Of a stretch of 15,227 nucleotides of DNA, positions 14,369-15,227 are shown one piece after another. The notes under the pieces were generated by a model, which saw only the letters and a program-made list of their open reading frames with translations, had not been told where the DNA came from and searched no databases. Position 1 is the first letter of the stretch; each line of letters starts with the position of its first letter. The DNA comes from an uncultured Bacilli bacterium (GTDB lineage: Bacteria; Bacillota_I; Bacilli_A; RF39; UBA660). A program made the position numbers and the translations under genes. The DNA is taken from assembly GCA_944371545.1 (NCBI GenBank), contig CALVXT010000009.1:1-15227 (forward strand), in the 5' to 3' direction.

Positions 14369-14412
14369 AAACCTCGTTTCTTTAGACAAAAATAGAAACG
14401 AGGTTTTAATTT
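14369..14412 (+). terminator. Strong intrinsic terminator after the secreted protein gene
   Basis: AAACCTCGTTTCT (14369-14381) pairs perfectly with AGAAACGAGGTTT (14394-14406), a 13-bp stem with a 12-nt loop, followed by TTTTAATTT. It lies about 25 nt after the stop codon and is the most GC-containing hairpin in the window. Confidence 0.8.
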
Positions 14413-14602
14413 AAAAAATAAAGCTAAATTTATTTTAAGAGAAATTCTAAATTTTTTAGTTTAATAAATTAAAAAGCATTATCAATATTTTACAAGAATT
14501 TATTTCTACAAATTTTTTTATGTATTTTATAAAAATTTTTTTTGTTATTCATATGTTTTAAAGAGAAGTTTAGTTTATAAAAGATCAATTTTTAAGATAT
14601 GT
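14413..14602. other. A/T-rich noncoding spacer between two terminators
   Basis: The gap between the secreted protein gene and the right-end gene (14344-14642) holds two terminators and, between them, about 190 bp made almost wholly of A and T with long homopolymer runs. I see no reading frame, promoter pair, RNA gene or repeat family in it. Confidence 0.6.
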
Positions 14603-14644
14603 AAAAAAACAAATTCCATTTTATTATTTGGAATTTGTTTTTTT
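14603..14644 (-). terminator. Intrinsic terminator of the right-end gene
   Basis: A 15-bp perfect stem, 14603-14617 with 14630-14644, built around AAATTCC/GGAATTT with a 12-nt loop. On the minus strand it ends in seven U residues, and it begins within the stop codon of the right-end gene. The flanking A- and T-runs make it symmetrical, so it could also stop plus-strand transcription. Confidence 0.75.
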
Positions 14645-15227
14645 ATACTGTTAAATTTGCTTTGTCAACTACGATTACAGGAACGACACTGCAAGAAGTG
14701 TTCTTGTCATTTCCATAAATAGTTGTTGTTGTATCATCTTGTCTATGAAACGCATAGGCTTTATCTGTACTATATTCAGTTTTTAACCAATAACATTTAT
14801 TGGAAGATAGATAAGGGAATTTTTCATTAGAAAATGAAAATAATCCATTGTATTCTTTGCTTTTTTCAATAACTTTTGAAAGTCGATCTTGGTATTCTAA
14901 ATTTCCAATAATTACATCGGATAATCCATCTCTTTTTAAGTAAGAGTTTTGATTATCTGTAGCAATTACCTTTAAAATATCTTCTAATGTAAGCGCTCTT
15001 GTGGTAACACCCCAAGAATTTGAAGTTGCACTTAATAAAGTATCATAGTTTGCATATGTTCCACTTGAATAATCATTATACAAATCTGGTAGTAATGTTA
15101 CTGTTGAATCTCCAATGGTATTATTTGTATCCAAAACATAATTTTTTAAACATGTACTACTTAGGGTATCGCATTTTTGATTATTCACTACATCATACAA
15201 AATTAAGTCTCCAACATTGTAGTTAAT
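14643..15227 (-). CDS. C-terminal part of a probable surface or pseudopilin-like protein (5' end outside window)
   Basis: The frame stays open to the window edge: nine more codons (INYNVGDLI) precede the first internal TTG at 15200, so the start lies beyond 15227 and 194 residues are visible. The order G-D-L-I-x-Y-D, two nearby Cys (C19, C26 of the visible part), a strand TVTLLPD, an N-x-W-G segment, DILKVIA, a W-L-K-T-E stretch with a preceding Cys, and a closing CSVVPVIVVDKANL resembles C-terminal halves of large surface proteins of gut Firmicutes. Those often begin with a prepilin-like methylation motif, and they end in an R-P-V-I-x-L-like strand. I cannot name the family or confirm the N terminus. 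Cysteines suggest an exported, possibly disulfide-bonded domain. The gene converges on the secreted protein gene across the A/T spacer and has its own terminator. Confidence 0.55.
   Translation of the reverse strand: MNYNVGDLILYDVVNNQKCDTLSSTCLKNYVLDTNNTIGDSTVTLLPDLYNDYSSGTYANYDTLLSATSNSWGVTTRALTLEDILKVIATDNQNSYLKRDGLSDVIIGNLEYQDRLSKVIEKSKEYNGLFSFSNEKFPYLSSNKCYWLKTEYSTDKAYAFHRQDDTTTTIYGNDKNTSCSVVPVIVVDKANLTV

Noticed and set aside
15020..15226. 68-codon plus-strand frame at the right end
   Set aside because: Antisense to the open right-end gene, whose C-terminus and terminator are coherent.

Overview
The window is strongly A+T-rich chromosomal DNA from a low-GC Gram-positive bacterium. Genes are tightly packed, Shine-Dalgarno (SD) sequences are mostly good, and intrinsic terminators have U-tracts. 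TGA is used as stop (for example in ATGA stop/start overlaps) and tryptophan is encoded by TGG, so this is the standard bacterial code and not the Mycoplasma code. The gene families (YusI-like ArsC protein, YnbB-like PLP enzyme, DUF1292, RluB, VanZ/RDD, TspO, SWIM-SNF2 helicase) fit Bacilli or an uncultured gut Bacilli/Erysipelotrichia-like lineage. The species cannot be named from sequence alone.

Layout from the left: an alanine racemase (-) is divergent from a compact UvrD-like helicase (+). The helicase promoter is near-perfect and places the transcript start on the ATG, so the mRNA is probably leaderless. The helicase ends tail-to-tail, overlapping by 12 bp, with a long minus-strand gene train. 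Read in transcription order from about 9.2 kb down to 2.9 kb, the train is: YusI-like ArsC protein, SDR oxidoreductase, YnbB-like lyase, DUF1292 protein, membrane-anchored lytic-transglycosylase-like protein, RluA-type and RluB-type pseudouridine synthases, and a VanZ-RDD membrane protein. Stops and starts overlap or nearly touch along most of it, and a second promoter may lie before rluB.

Upstream of the train is about 400 bp without a convincing gene. It holds a 26-nt piece matching the 3' end of tRNA-Pro including CCA, but no rest of the tRNA, which is either an attachment-site remnant or a decayed tRNA. Next come a small acidic protein of unknown function (-) and a divergent TspO/MBR membrane protein (+) that converges on a 1050-residue SWIM-SNF2 helicase (-).

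The right end looks like a cell-surface region. A secreted protein resembling TasA/camelysin (+) is followed by a strong terminator. After about 200 bp of A/T-rich noncoding DNA comes the C-terminal part of a probable surface or pseudopilin-like protein (-) that runs off the window.

The genes are mostly core housekeeping functions: cell wall (D-alanine supply, glycan cleavage), rRNA modification and DNA-associated ATPases. I did not find a defence island, CRISPR array, insertion sequence or clearly novel multi-gene system. The best leads are the leaderless helicase promoter, the orphan tRNA-Pro end, and the glycan-cleaving protein with a cytoplasmic N-terminal domain.
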